Positions 17,538 through 25,125 of a stretch of DNA of 55,066 nucleotides are shown here, piece after piece; the first letter of the stretch is position 1, and the number at the start of each line of letters is the position of its first letter. The stretch is from Candidatus Omnitrophota bacterium (GTDB taxonomy: Bacteria; Omnitrophota; Omnitrophia; Omnitrophales; Aquincolibacteriaceae). A program made the translations under genes and the position numbers. The notes below the pieces were generated by a model. It saw only the letters and a program-made list of their open reading frames with translations. It was not told the DNA's origin and ran no database searches. The stretch lies in the NCBI GenBank assembly GCA_023247035.1, contig JAHFHG010000009.1, positions 1-55,066 of the forward strand, in the 5' to 3' direction.

Positions 17538-18071
17538 ATGGTTAAGAAAAGGGAAGAGACGGAAGAAAAAATACTCGACGTCGACGCGAGTATGCAGGGA
17601 ACCATTGCTTTCAAGGACCCCGTGAATCTCAGAATCAATGGAAGCTTTGAAGGGAAACTGGATACCCGCGGGAATCTGACCATCGGGGAAAATGCGAAGG
17701 TAAAGGCCGGCATTCACGGCGACCGGATTGTGATTGCCGGAAAGGTTACGGGAGATGTCCAGGCCGTCCTGTCCCTTTCCATCGTTGCTCCGGCTGTTGT
17801 GCGGGGTAATATCACCACACCGCGCTTGGTCGTCGGTGAAGGCGCCGTCATCGAAGGGCAAATTACAATGTTCGGCGGCCGCCAGAGCGGGGAAGGCCTG
17901 GACGTTGAAATGACCCTGAAAGATGTGGCTCAGTACCTTGAGGTGGAAGCCAAAGTTGTGGAAGAGTGGGCCCACCAGAAAAAAATCCCGTCACGGTCCG
18001 AAAACGGCGATTGGATTTTTTCCCGGGCTGCGATCGACCGCTGGATCCAGGAAGAAAACGCGCGAGCCTGA
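17538..18071 (+). CDS. Bactofilin with C-terminal helix-turn-helix domain
   Basis: A 177-residue protein. Residues 15-115 are a bactofilin beta-helix (SMQGTIAFKDPVNLRINGSF, GNLTIGENAKVKAGIHGDRI, GKVTGDVQAVLSLSI), the polymer-forming cytoskeletal fold. The last 52 residues (from about 125) are a separate MerR/excisionase-type HTH_17 domain: MTLKDVAQYLEVEAKVVEEW...GDWIFSRAAIDRWIQ. Ordinary bactofilins end in a short disordered tail, so the fusion is unusual. The start is the ATG at 17538, because AAAGGAGG lies seven bases upstream; an in-frame start at 17472 lacks this. The following gene encodes another HTH_17 domain. Confidence 0.85.
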   Translation: MVKKREETEEKILDVDASMQGTIAFKDPVNLRINGSFEGKLDTRGNLTIGENAKVKAGIHGDRIVIAGKVTGDVQAVLSLSIVAPAVVRGNITTPRLVVGEGAVIEGQITMFGGRQSGEGLDVEMTLKDVAQYLEVEAKVVEEWAHQKKIPSRSENGDWIFSRAAIDRWIQEENARA

Positions 18072-18082
18072 CAGACATCAAT

Positions 18083-18164
18083 CAAAAATCAAACGGCTCG
18101 GCCTGCCCCCGGGCGCGGAACGGGAATATTCATTCAGCATACTTTGCACGCATTTTGATTTTTG
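18083..18164. repeat. Inverted repeat between the two HTH genes
   Basis: CAAAAATCAAA (18083-18093) and TTTGATTTTTG (18154-18164) form an 11-base perfect inverted repeat spanning most of the 114-base gap between the bactofilin and HTH-membrane genes. Similar AAAAAATCAC words appear near 24215 and 29001. Confidence 0.4.
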
Positions 18165-18185
18165 TGATTTGATCTTTGGACTTTT

Positions 18186-18470
18186 ATGAATAATCTGTTG
18201 ACTCTTGAAGAGGTAAAAAATTTTCTCGCCGTTGACCAAGAGCGCGTTGAAAAATTTTTAGAACAGGGAAAACTGCACGCCTACAAAATAGGCGGCACCT
18301 ATATCCGTTTCCGTAAAGAAGAGATACTCACCCTCCACTCAGAACTCCTTCCCAAGCCGAAAGGCAAACCCTTTCTTGCCCGCGTGGGCGACTTCTGGCG
18401 GTTTAACAATTTTTATATTGTTTCCCTCCTCATCCTTATTGCCATCGTAGCCCTCACCATGAGGAATTAG
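18186..18470 (+). CDS. HTH_17 domain protein with C-terminal membrane helix
   Basis: A 94-residue protein. Residues 1-50 are an excisionase/MerR-like winged helix-turn-helix: LLTLEEVKNFLAVDQERVEK, then GKLHAYKIGGTYIRFRKEEI. Residues 72-91 are one transmembrane helix (FYIVSLLILIAIVALTM). A DNA-binding domain anchored to the membrane by its C-terminus is uncommon and suggests a membrane-linked DNA or protein adaptor. It lies 114 bases after the HTH-bactofilin gene, and both carry the same HTH type. It ends 13 bases before acpS. Function unknown. Confidence 0.8.
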   Translation: MNNLLTLEEVKNFLAVDQERVEKFLEQGKLHAYKIGGTYIRFRKEEILTLHSELLPKPKGKPFLARVGDFWRFNNFYIVSLLILIAIVALTMRN

Positions 18471-18483
18471 CGGTCTTTCTCGA

Positions 18484-18900
18484 ATGGAAATCCGCCAGGG
18501 GATCGACATGACAAGCGTGCGGCGGATTCAAAAAGCGATCCAGCGCCGCGGCCGGTTTTTTTTGAATCGGGTTTTTACACTTTCCGAACAGGCTTATTGC
18601 GGATCCAAGCGTATGAAATACGAGCATTATGCGGCCCGGTTTGCAGCCAAAGAGGCCGCGATTAAAGCCTTTAAGATAAAAAAATGCGTCGGGCTCGCGG
18701 GGTTCGCTGGGCTCGCTGGGCTCGCTGGGCTCGCCATGCGGGACATTGAAATCCGCCGCAAGCCCACCGGCCGGCCTTTCATTTACCTTGCGCAAAAAGT
18801 GCGGAAACGTTTCCAGATTCCCGGCAATTGCCGGATTGAGCTCTCGATGACGCATGAGCGGGAATATGCGATCGCAACCGTTTTGCTGGTCCTGCCTTGA
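18484..18900 (+). CDS. acpS: Holo-ACP synthase with a GLA-repeat insertion
   Basis: Transfers the phosphopantetheine arm of CoA to apo-ACP. A 138-residue protein, slightly longer than the usual 120-130. Conserved residues include the metal-binding Asp in RQGIDMTS, FTLSEQAYCGS, and YAARFAAKEAAIKAF with the metal-binding Glu. Before the conserved MRDIEIRRKPTGRPF strand it carries five copies of a Gly-Leu/Phe-Ala tripeptide (18691-18735), encoded by five 9-base repeats that ordinary AcpS proteins lack at this position. The repeat length is a multiple of three, so the frame is intact. Confidence 0.9.
   Translation: MEIRQGIDMTSVRRIQKAIQRRGRFFLNRVFTLSEQAYCGSKRMKYEHYAARFAAKEAAIKAFKIKKCVGLAGFAGLAGLAGLAMRDIEIRRKPTGRPFIYLAQKVRKRFQIPGNCRIELSMTHEREYAIATVLLVLP
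18691..18735 (+). repeat. Five tandem 9-base repeats inside acpS
   Basis: Units at 18691, 18700, 18709, 18718 and 18727; the consensus is GGGCTCGCT and three of the five differ from it by one base. Encodes GLA GFA GLA GLA GLA in the acpS frame. Confidence 0.95.
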
Positions 18901-18933
18901 AGCGAAATAAATTCAAAACTAAAGATCAGTAGT

Positions 18934-19704
18934 ATGAAAAAAATCCTCATCGTGAATGCCGACGACTGCAACCTCACGCGCGGGGTCACGGAAGCCATCC
19001 TGGATTGCCACGATCAAGGCCTTCTGAGCAGCGCGACATTTCTGATCAATCTTCCCGTGGAGGGCTGGACCCTGCGGCAGCTTCAAAAGCGCAAAACGCT
19101 CGGCCTCGGCCTTCATTTAAACGTGACCCTGGGTCGGCCCGTCTCCAAATTCAGAAACGTCAAATCGCTGGCGGGAAAGAAAGGGTATTTTCGTAACGTT
19201 CACGATCAACTCGCGCGGCCGCCGGCCCCCGATGAACTTGCCGGGGAATATCAAAATCAAATTGACCTTTTCAAGCGCCACTTCGCCAGAGCCCCGACTC
19301 ATCTTGATACTCACCACCAGGTGCACAACCACCCGTTTTTTTTGCGAGTCCTGATAAAAGTCGCGAGGCGGAACCGGCTTGCGGTGCGACGTTCCGGTTT
19401 GATGCTGCAGGAGGCATTTACCCCCGCGCGTTTACGAGTTCGAACGACGGATTTCTTTTTCGGAAATTTAAGTCCTCAAGGCTGCTGGAAAGAACCCGCG
19501 CTGCAGGCGGTCCTTTCAAATCTTCCCGAAGGCGTGAGCGAGATCATGTGCCATCCGGGCAGGAATGATCCGGATCTTGCGCGGATCAGTTCGTTCACCG
19601 CCGGCAGGGAAGAAGAATACCGCCTTTTTCATTCCGCGGAAATGAAATCCCGCCTTGAACGTTTTTCCATCCGGCTCAGCCACTTCGGATTATGTTATAC
19701 TTGA
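18934..19704 (+). CDS. YdjC/ChbG-family carbohydrate deacetylase
   Basis: A 256-residue protein of the YdjC-like deacetylase family (HpnK/ChbG type), metal-dependent enzymes that remove acetyl groups from N-acetylated sugars. The motif ILIVNADDCNLTRGVTEAI carries the metal/catalytic aspartates, LGLHLNVTLGRPVS carries the metal histidine, and THLDTHHQVHNHPFF carries the histidine cluster. EIMCHPGRND is the conserved C-terminal motif. No signal peptide is seen, so it acts in the cytoplasm. It lies six bases before surE. The natural sugar substrate is unknown. Confidence 0.88.
   Translation: MKKILIVNADDCNLTRGVTEAILDCHDQGLLSSATFLINLPVEGWTLRQLQKRKTLGLGLHLNVTLGRPVSKFRNVKSLAGKKGYFRNVHDQLARPPAPDELAGEYQNQIDLFKRHFARAPTHLDTHHQVHNHPFFLRVLIKVARRNRLAVRRSGLMLQEAFTPARLRVRTTDFFFGNLSPQGCWKEPALQAVLSNLPEGVSEIMCHPGRNDPDLARISSFTAGREEEYRLFHSAEMKSRLERFSIRLSHFGLCYT
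19693..19701 (+). promoter_or_regulatory. Extended -10 just before surE
   Basis: TGTTATACT (hexamer 19696-19701) lies inside the end of the deacetylase gene, nine bases before the surE ATG, so an internal transcript would be nearly leaderless. No clear -35. Confidence 0.35.
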
Positions 19705-19710
19705 AACGCA

Positions 19711-20595
19711 ATGAATATTCTGCTGACCAATGATGATGGAATCCGCGCGCCCGGCCTTCAAGCCCTCCTGGAAAATATGCCGGAGGAAATGCGCGTCGTC
19801 GTGGCGGCGCCGGCCAATGAAAGATCAGCCGCCAGCCATTCGATCTCGCTGGGGCAAAAATTGAGGGTCGAGGAATTGCACGAACGCGGCGCGCGCCTTT
19901 TTGCGGTTCACGGGACTCCCGCAGATTGTGTGAAGTATGCCCTTTCCGGAATCCGCGGGTTTACTCCGGATTTGATCATTTCGGGGATCAATCAGGGCGC
20001 CAATACCGGAGTGAGCGTTTATTATTCCGGGACCATTTCCGCGGCACGGGAAGGCTTTATCAACGGAGTGCCGGCGATCGCAGTCTCGCTGGCTATACCC
20101 AACGAACTTGAGCCTGCGAAAGTTGGAGGCGCCTCTTTAGAGAAGGAATCGCCGCGAAAAGTTCGCAATCCTGATCTCGTTGGGTATAGCCGGACTTTTC
20201 CCGATTTCCGGGCCAGCCTGGAGGTGGTCCGGTGTATGGTCGAAAGGTATCAAGCCTGCCGTTTTCCCTGCGATGTGATGCTCAATGTCAATATCCCTGC
20301 GCTTGTTTCCGAAAATATAAAGGGCGTCAAGATTACCAAACAAGCCAACTCGCGTTTTATCGAGGAATTTGTGCCCGAGAAGGACCACGACGGCAAAAGA
20401 GTTTTCACGCTTGCCGGCACCATTCAGATTTACGATGCCGACGGGACGAGCGATGAGGAAGCCATTCAAGAAGGATTTATTTCCGTGACTCCTTTAAAGC
20501 TGGACCTTACAGCGCACGAGGCCATTCCTCTTTTTAAAGAGTGGATTGGACTGTGCAATTATCCGAAACCGTCCCGGGAAAATTTGGGCGTATGA
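19711..20595 (+). CDS. surE: 5'-nucleotidase SurE with palindromic in-frame insertion
   Basis: Metal-dependent nucleoside monophosphate and polyphosphate phosphatase. The N-terminal metal site MNILLTNDDGIRAPGL, APANERSAAS, the metal-binding Asn in IISGINQGANTG and YYSGTISAAREGF are all present. 294 residues, longer than the usual 250-265. The excess is a segment of about 33 residues (after VSLA, before TFPDF) encoded by 20091-20191, which is bounded by a perfect 15-base inverted repeat and is absent from ordinary SurE. The insertion falls after the active-site core, in the swapped-arm region, so activity may survive. Follows the deacetylase by six bases. Confidence 0.92.
   Translation: MNILLTNDDGIRAPGLQALLENMPEEMRVVVAAPANERSAASHSISLGQKLRVEELHERGARLFAVHGTPADCVKYALSGIRGFTPDLIISGINQGANTGVSVYYSGTISAAREGFINGVPAIAVSLAIPNELEPAKVGGASLEKESPRKVRNPDLVGYSRTFPDFRASLEVVRCMVERYQACRFPCDVMLNVNIPALVSENIKGVKITKQANSRFIEEFVPEKDHDGKRVFTLAGTIQIYDADGTSDEEAIQEGFISVTPLKLDLTAHEAIPLFKEWIGLCNYPKPSRENLGV
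20091..20191. repeat. 101-base palindromic element inserted in surE
   Basis: Ends are GGCTATACCCAACGA (20091-20105) and its exact reverse complement (20177-20191). Inner segments pair partly (TGCGAA at 20115-20120 with TTCGCA at 20162-20167) around a GC-rich centre. The element keeps one continuous reading frame in surE. It resembles coding palindromic elements such as the Rickettsia RPEs in style only. Confidence 0.85.
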
Positions 20596-20619
20596 ATTCA
20601 ATCCGGACGGGAGGCTGAC

Positions 20620-22113
20620 GTGGCTAAAGTCCGTCTCAATTTTATTGAAGGCAAGTGGGTTGGGCCGGCAGGGAAGAAATATTTTGAGGATCGAAATCCC
20701 GCTTATTGGAAAGAGCTGCTGGGTTCTTTTCCGGAATCAGGGCCGGAAGACGTGGAAAAAGCCGTTTCGGCCGCGGAGAAGGCTTACGAATCGTGGCGTC
20801 TTCTGCCTCCTCCGAAGCGGGGCGAGATCATTTTAAAAGCAGGGCTTCTCCTGCAGGATCAAAAAGAGGAACTCGCCCGCCTCATGACGCGCGAAATGGG
20901 AAAGGTGCTTAAAGAAGCGCGCGGGGACGTCCAAGAGGCAATTGATATGGCCTTTTATACGGCCGGCGAAGGGCGGCGGCTTTTTGGAAAGACCACGACC
21001 AGCGAACTTAAAAATAAATTTGCAATGTCCGTCCGGATGCCGGTGGGCGTGTGCGGCTTGATCACGCCCTGGAATTTTCCCGTCGCCATTCCATCCTGGA
21101 AAATTTTTCCGGCTTTGATTTGCGGGAACACATTAATTTTTAAGCCCGCGGAGGACACTCCGGCCTGCGGCGCGAAATTTGTCGAGATTCTGCAAGAGGC
21201 CGGTCTTCCTGCCGGCGTTTTGAATTTGATCCACGGGGGGGCTGACGCAGGCCAGGCGCTTGTGAATCATCCGAGGATACGCCTCATTTCTTTTACCGGC
21301 TCCTGCGAAGCCGGGAGAATGATCGCCGCGCAGACCGGCCGCGCTCTTAAGCGGTGCTCGCTTGAAATGGGCGGAAAGAACGCGCAAATCGTAATGGCAG
21401 ATGCGGATTTGGATCTTGCGATTGAAGGCGCGGTGTGGGGAGCGTTTGGGACCACGGGACAACGCTGCACCGCGGCGAGTCGGATTTATATTGAGAGAAA
21501 AATTTTTGAGACGTTTCGCCGCGCCGTCGTCGAGCGGGCCCGGAAGATTAAAGTAGGAAACGGATTCAAATCCGGAATTGAAATGGGGCCGGTGATCAAT
21601 GAAACGCAGCTGAAGCGCGTTGATTCTTACGTCCGGAGCGGGATCGAAGAAGGCGCCCGGCTGGAGTGCGGCGGCCGGATCTTAAAAGGCGCAGCTTTCA
21701 AGAATGGATTTTTTTACGCGCCGACCGTCTTCACGCGCGTCAGCCCAAAAATGAAAATCATCCGCGAAGAAATTTTCGGGCCTGTGACCTGCCTGATCCC
21801 TGTGAAGAGCCTTGAAGAAGCGATCAGGGAAGTCAACCGGTCCGCCTACGGGCTTTCGTCTTCCATTTATTCCAGAGACGTCAACCGCGCGATGAGGGCG
21901 ATCCGCGATATTGAGGCGGGGATCACTTATATTAACGGGCCCACGATCGGCGCGGAAGTTCATCTGCCTTTCGGCGGAGTCAAGAATACGGGAAACGGAC
22001 ACCGCGAGGCCGGCGAGACGGCGCTGGATATTTTCAGCGAATGGAAAAGCGTGTTTATCGATTACAGCGGCAAGCTTCAGAAAGCGCAGATTGATGTGGA
22101 TGGAATGAAATGA
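20620..22113 (+). CDS. NAD(P)-dependent aldehyde dehydrogenase
   Basis: A 497-residue ALDH superfamily member. Visible are PWNFPVAIPSWKIFPAL (Asn of the oxyanion site), the NAD-binding ISFTGSCEAGR, the general base in LEMGGKNAQIV, the catalytic cysteine in TTGQRCTAASRIYI and the C-terminal LPFGGVKNTGNGHREAG. The sequence looks most like the ALDH7/succinic and aminoadipic semialdehyde group. GTG start with GGAGG eight bases upstream. With a class III aminotransferase downstream it could act in lysine, GABA or polyamine breakdown, but that pairing is inference. Its stop overlaps the next small gene (ATGA). Confidence 0.9.
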   Translation: MAKVRLNFIEGKWVGPAGKKYFEDRNPAYWKELLGSFPESGPEDVEKAVSAAEKAYESWRLLPPPKRGEIILKAGLLLQDQKEELARLMTREMGKVLKEARGDVQEAIDMAFYTAGEGRRLFGKTTTSELKNKFAMSVRMPVGVCGLITPWNFPVAIPSWKIFPALICGNTLIFKPAEDTPACGAKFVEILQEAGLPAGVLNLIHGGADAGQALVNHPRIRLISFTGSCEAGRMIAAQTGRALKRCSLEMGGKNAQIVMADADLDLAIEGAVWGAFGTTGQRCTAASRIYIERKIFETFRRAVVERARKIKVGNGFKSGIEMGPVINETQLKRVDSYVRSGIEEGARLECGGRILKGAAFKNGFFYAPTVFTRVSPKMKIIREEIFGPVTCLIPVKSLEEAIREVNRSAYGLSSSIYSRDVNRAMRAIRDIEAGITYINGPTIGAEVHLPFGGVKNTGNGHREAGETALDIFSEWKSVFIDYSGKLQKAQIDVDGMK

Positions 22114-22265
22114 TCCGGCATAAACGAAAGCTGGGCCGATTTTATAAACAATTGATAAAAAAAGAGAAATTTTCCTACCGGCAGGCTTTAGCGATTTATG
22201 AAAATCTCCATCGCGAGGCGGTTTTCTTGGATGTTATCCATTTGAAGAATATGTTGGAGGAATAG
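22110..22265 (+). CDS. Small conserved-looking protein before nucleotidyltransferase
   Basis: A 51-residue basic protein starting MIRHKRKLGRFYKQ and ending IHLKNMLEE. Its ATG overlaps the ALDH stop in ATGA, and it ends 42 bases before the nucleotidyltransferase gene. It is helical and charged with no recognised domain. Its position next to a nucleotidyltransferase suggests a two-gene module, possibly antitoxin-like, but no family is recognised. Confidence 0.55.
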   Translation: MIRHKRKLGRFYKQLIKKEKFSYRQALAIYENLHREAVFLDVIHLKNMLEE

Positions 22266-22307
22266 AGACGGATATCCAAATGGCTCGAATGATCCACAAT
22301 CAAAAAA

Positions 22308-22867
22308 ATGATTGAAAAACTGCTTAGCAGAATTGCCAAGCGCTTAGATAAAGCCGAGATTCCCTATAGGGTGATCGGGGGGCAGGCTGTTCTGCTTTAT
22401 GGAACGCCGCGGTTGACTCGCAATATTGACATCACCCTCGGGGTGGATACAGATCAATTCGACTCTCTGGCCGTAATTTGTAAGCGGCTTAAACTGAAGG
22501 CCCTCCCTCCGCGCCCTCAACACTTTGTAAGGCAAACCAAAGCGCTGCCGGCCGAGGATGTTAAAACGAGATTCGGGTGGACTTCATCTTCTCTTTCACG
22601 CCTTATGAAAGACCGGCTATGAGCGGGGCGCGGAAAGTTCAGAGGGCAGGCTGCGCCGTCAAATTCGCATCCCCGGAGGATGTCATTATCCATAAAATGT
22701 TTGCCGGGCGGCCGGTCGATTTCGAGGACGCAAAAAATACTCTATTGAAGCGCAAAAACAAGATCCATCTTCGTTATCTCAAGAAATGGCTCTCAGAGTT
22801 CGAAAGTCTTTCCGGAAAAAAACTGGCCAACGACTTCAACCGTTTGAACCGCGCGAGCTGCCTTTGA
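22308..22867 (+). pseudogene. AbiEii-like nucleotidyltransferase broken by a frameshift
   Basis: Two frames together make one domain. The first (22308-22622) has the nucleotidyltransferase start MIEKLLSRIAKRLDKAEIPY, RVIGGQAVLLYG and the catalytic-type TRNIDITLGV. The second (open across 22577-22867) continues with VDFIFSFTPYE, SPEDVIIHKMFAGRPVDFED and a helical tail. Homologous proteins read continuously through this junction, and the frames join near 22570-22577, which fits the loss of one base. Either a real frameshift mutation or an assembly error. No canonical slippery heptamer is seen, so programmed frameshifting is unlikely. The TGA overlaps the next gene's ATG (TGATG). Confidence 0.75.
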
Positions 22868-24228
22868 TGAAACGGCCTTTAATCAGAGTTCCTTTGCCTG
22901 GTCCAAGAGCCAAAAAAATTATCCAGCGTGACCGCGAACTTCTCTCGCCTTCCTTTACGCGCTCGTATCCTTTAGTCGCTCATCGCGGAAAAGGGATGTG
23001 GATCGAGGATCCGGACGGAAATGTGTTCCTGGATTTTACGGCAGGGATTGCGGTCACGGCGACCGGACACTGCCATCCTGACGTGGTGCGCGCGATTCGG
23101 AAACAAGCCGGGATGCTTCTGCATATGTCGGGCACGGATTTTTATTATGAAGCGCAGGTCCGGCTCGCCGAAAAACTGGCGGCGCTCGCTCCGGGGAAAT
23201 TCAAGAAACGCGTCTTTTTTACGAATTCCGGCGCGGAAGCGGTCGAGGCCGCCTTCAAATTGGCAAGGTATAAAACAAAGCGTGAGAAAATGATTTCTTT
23301 TTTCGGGGCCTTTCACGGGCGCACGTTTGGAGCGCTTTCGCTCACCGGCAGCAAGGTCAGGCAGAAAGAAAATTTCGGCCCTTTGGTTCCCGGAGTCACT
23401 CACGTCGGATACGGATATTGTTACCGCTGCCCGTACCATTTGGTTTATCCCGACTGCGGGATTGACTGCGTGGCTTATATCGAGCACACGTTATTTAAAA
23501 AGACCGTGCCTCCCGAAGAAGTGGCGGCCCTTATTGTCGAACCGATCCAGGGCGAAGGCGGATATGTCGTCCCGCCTCCCGGATATCACCAGAAATTGCG
23601 GGCGCTTACTCAAAAGTACGGTATCTTACTGATTGCCGATGAAGTCCAATCGGGAATGGGAAGGACCGGAAAAATGTTTGCGATCGAGCATTGGGGAGTG
23701 GAGCCCGACATTATTGTGGCGGCCAAGGGAATCGCCTCGGGCCTTCCTTTAGGAGCGATGATCACGCGCGCGGATTTAATGGACTGGGAGCCGGGCTCCC
23801 ACGCCAATACGTTCGGCGGAAATCCGGTAGCCTGCGCGGCCGCGCTTCAGACGATTGATCTGTTGGAGAAAAGGCTTCTCAAAAACGCCTCCGAAACGGG
23901 GGATTATTTAAAGTCGAAATTAAACGAACTCTCCCGGAAATTCCTTTTGATCGGAGACGTCCGCGGGATCGGTCTGATGATCGGAATCGAGCTGGTAAGG
24001 AATCGCGAGACCCAAGAACCCGCGCCGCACGAGCGGGATCAGATTATTCAGCGGGCTTTTGAAAAAGGGCTTCTGCTCCTGGGCTGCGGGGAATCGGGGA
24101 TAAGATTTTGCCCGCCGTTGGGGGTGACGAAACAAAATGTGGACGTCGCGATGGAAATACTGGAAGAATGCTTAAGAAACCGGAAGCGAGTCACAAGGCA
24201 TGAGAAGCAGGATAAAAAATCACAATAG
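22867..24228 (+). CDS. Acetylornithine/4-aminobutyrate-type aminotransferase
   Basis: A 453-residue class III aminotransferase. Cofactor phosphate site [30 protein letters not shown], aspartate in [14 protein letters not shown] and the PLP lysine in [15 protein letters not shown] are all in place. A cysteine-bearing insert ([18 protein letters not shown]) is typical of the archaeal-like broad-substrate 4-aminobutyrate/ornithine subgroup. The ATG at 22867 overlaps the previous stop; an in-frame ATG at 22786 lies inside the upstream gene and is not supported. With the ALDH it could oxidise an omega-amino acid. The substrate is unproved. Confidence 0.88.
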   Translation: MKRPLIRVPLPGPRAKKIIQRDRELLSPSFTRSYPLVAHRGKGMWIEDPDGNVFLDFTAGIAVTATGHCHPDVVRAIRKQAGMLLHMSGTDFYYEAQVRLAEKLAALAPGKFKKRVFFTNSGAEAVEAAFKLARYKTKREKMISFFGAFHGRTFGALSLTGSKVRQKENFGPLVPGVTHVGYGYCYRCPYHLVYPDCGIDCVAYIEHTLFKKTVPPEEVAALIVEPIQGEGGYVVPPPGYHQKLRALTQKYGILLIADEVQSGMGRTGKMFAIEHWGVEPDIIVAAKGIASGLPLGAMITRADLMDWEPGSHANTFGGNPVACAAALQTIDLLEKRLLKNASETGDYLKSKLNELSRKFLLIGDVRGIGLMIGIELVRNRETQEPAPHERDQIIQRAFEKGLLLLGCGESGIRFCPPLGVTKQNVDVAMEILEECLRNRKRVTRHEKQDKKSQ

Positions 24229-24263
24229 GAATTTTACGCGCTTCTTGTTTCTGGATTCTCGGA

Positions 24264-24455
24264 TTACTTTTTGAAAGTGCCGTCCAGCGTTTCGAAGATA
24301 ATCGTGACCAGATTGTGGCACTGAGGGCATTTGATTTGCTTGAAGGCCTGGATGTTGTCGTGCTTGGGGCGGTACATGATCGAAAGGATTTTGGTGATGA
24401 AATGATTTTCATCTCCGGACCAGTGGCAGCTTGAACAGGTGTAAAGCGGTTTCAA
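24264..24455 (-). CDS. Small zinc-ribbon protein
   Basis: A 63-residue protein with two CxxC knuckles (YTCSSCHWSG and IKCPQCHNLV), hence a single zinc ribbon. The start is TTG at 24455, with AAGAGGAAAA directly upstream on the minus strand. The upstream neighbour on the plus strand is convergent (stop 24228); the next gene is divergent. Function unknown. The two intact cysteine pairs and the ribosome-binding site are the reasons to call it a gene. Confidence 0.65.
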   Translation of the reverse strand: MKPLYTCSSCHWSGDENHFITKILSIMYRPKHDNIQAFKQIKCPQCHNLVTIIFETLDGTFKK

Positions 24456-24494
24456 TTTTCCTCTTTTCTTAAGAATGAATCCAACAGCGTACTT

Positions 24495-24854
24495 ATGAAA
24501 AAATCGGCCGCGTCGAATAAAACTTTAAGATTACCTGTGTTTTTTCTCAGCTTATTTCTTGGCCTTGCTCCGGCTTATGCGGCGACAGGGGAAGGCGAGA
24601 GTTTCAAAATCAGGGCAAAACGGAGCCTTCAGCGGGGCGGGATCAAGATGGCCGGCGCGCTCCTTGAGATCCCGATAACCCTTCAAGAATATCATGAAAA
24701 AGCGGGCTACCCGCTCGTCCGCCACACAACTGGAATTTTCGAAGGCGCGTTCCGTGCCCTTCACCGGTTTGAGAGCGGCCTTTGGGATTTTGTTTCCGTC
24801 CTTTTACCGGGCCGGCAAAAGGCCCTTCCCGTCCAGCCTGAAACTTTATTCTAG
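24495..24854 (+). CDS. Small secreted protein, TIGR04073-like
   Basis: A 119-residue protein with a signal peptide (LPVFFLSLFLGLAPAYAA, cleavage after about residue 30). The mature part starts with KRSLQRGGIKMAGALLEIP, which resembles the K..RG..N...LEIP motif of the exosortase-system-associated TIGR04073 family found in PVC and Omnitrophota-type genomes. That assignment rests on recall of the motif and is tentative. Probably periplasmic or surface. No exosortase gene is in the window. It ends about 200 bases before tRNA-Ala. Confidence 0.6.
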   Translation: MKKSAASNKTLRLPVFFLSLFLGLAPAYAATGEGESFKIRAKRSLQRGGIKMAGALLEIPITLQEYHEKAGYPLVRHTTGIFEGAFRALHRFESGLWDFVSVLLPGRQKALPVQPETLF

Positions 24855-25052
24855 AGGCCGGTTTTTTAACCCGGCGTTTGATCAAGCCTACGAAATTTCA
24901 ATTCCCCTTTTAAAGCGAACGTTTTATAATCTCACCTCTTATTTGCAATCCTTCGCGGGCCGGTCCCGTTAAACGGAACGGCTCGGCAAAGAGATGTGGG
25001 CAGCGAAATCAGCGGCCTCGAATGAAATGAGTTCTTATCCGCAAAGTTTTGT

Positions 25053-25125
25053 GGGCCGGTAGTTCAGTTGGGAGAACGCTACAATGGCATTGTAGAGGTC
25101 AGGGGTTCAACTCCCCTCCGGTCCA
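25053..25125 (+). tRNA. tRNA-Ala(GGC)
   Basis: Acceptor GGGCCGG pairs with CCGGTCC, including the G3:U70 wobble that is the alanine identity element. The anticodon arm is CTACA-ATGGCAT-TGTAG with anticodon GGC, and the T arm is AGGGGTTCAACTCCCCT. The discriminator A73 is followed by CCG, so the CCA end is incomplete in DNA. Its 3' part is duplicated three more times downstream. Confidence 0.95.

Noticed and set aside
24694..24972. Overlapping plus-strand frame after the small secreted protein
   Set aside because: It starts inside the secreted-protein gene in another frame and has no domain; the tail after 24855 could be coding but nothing supports it.
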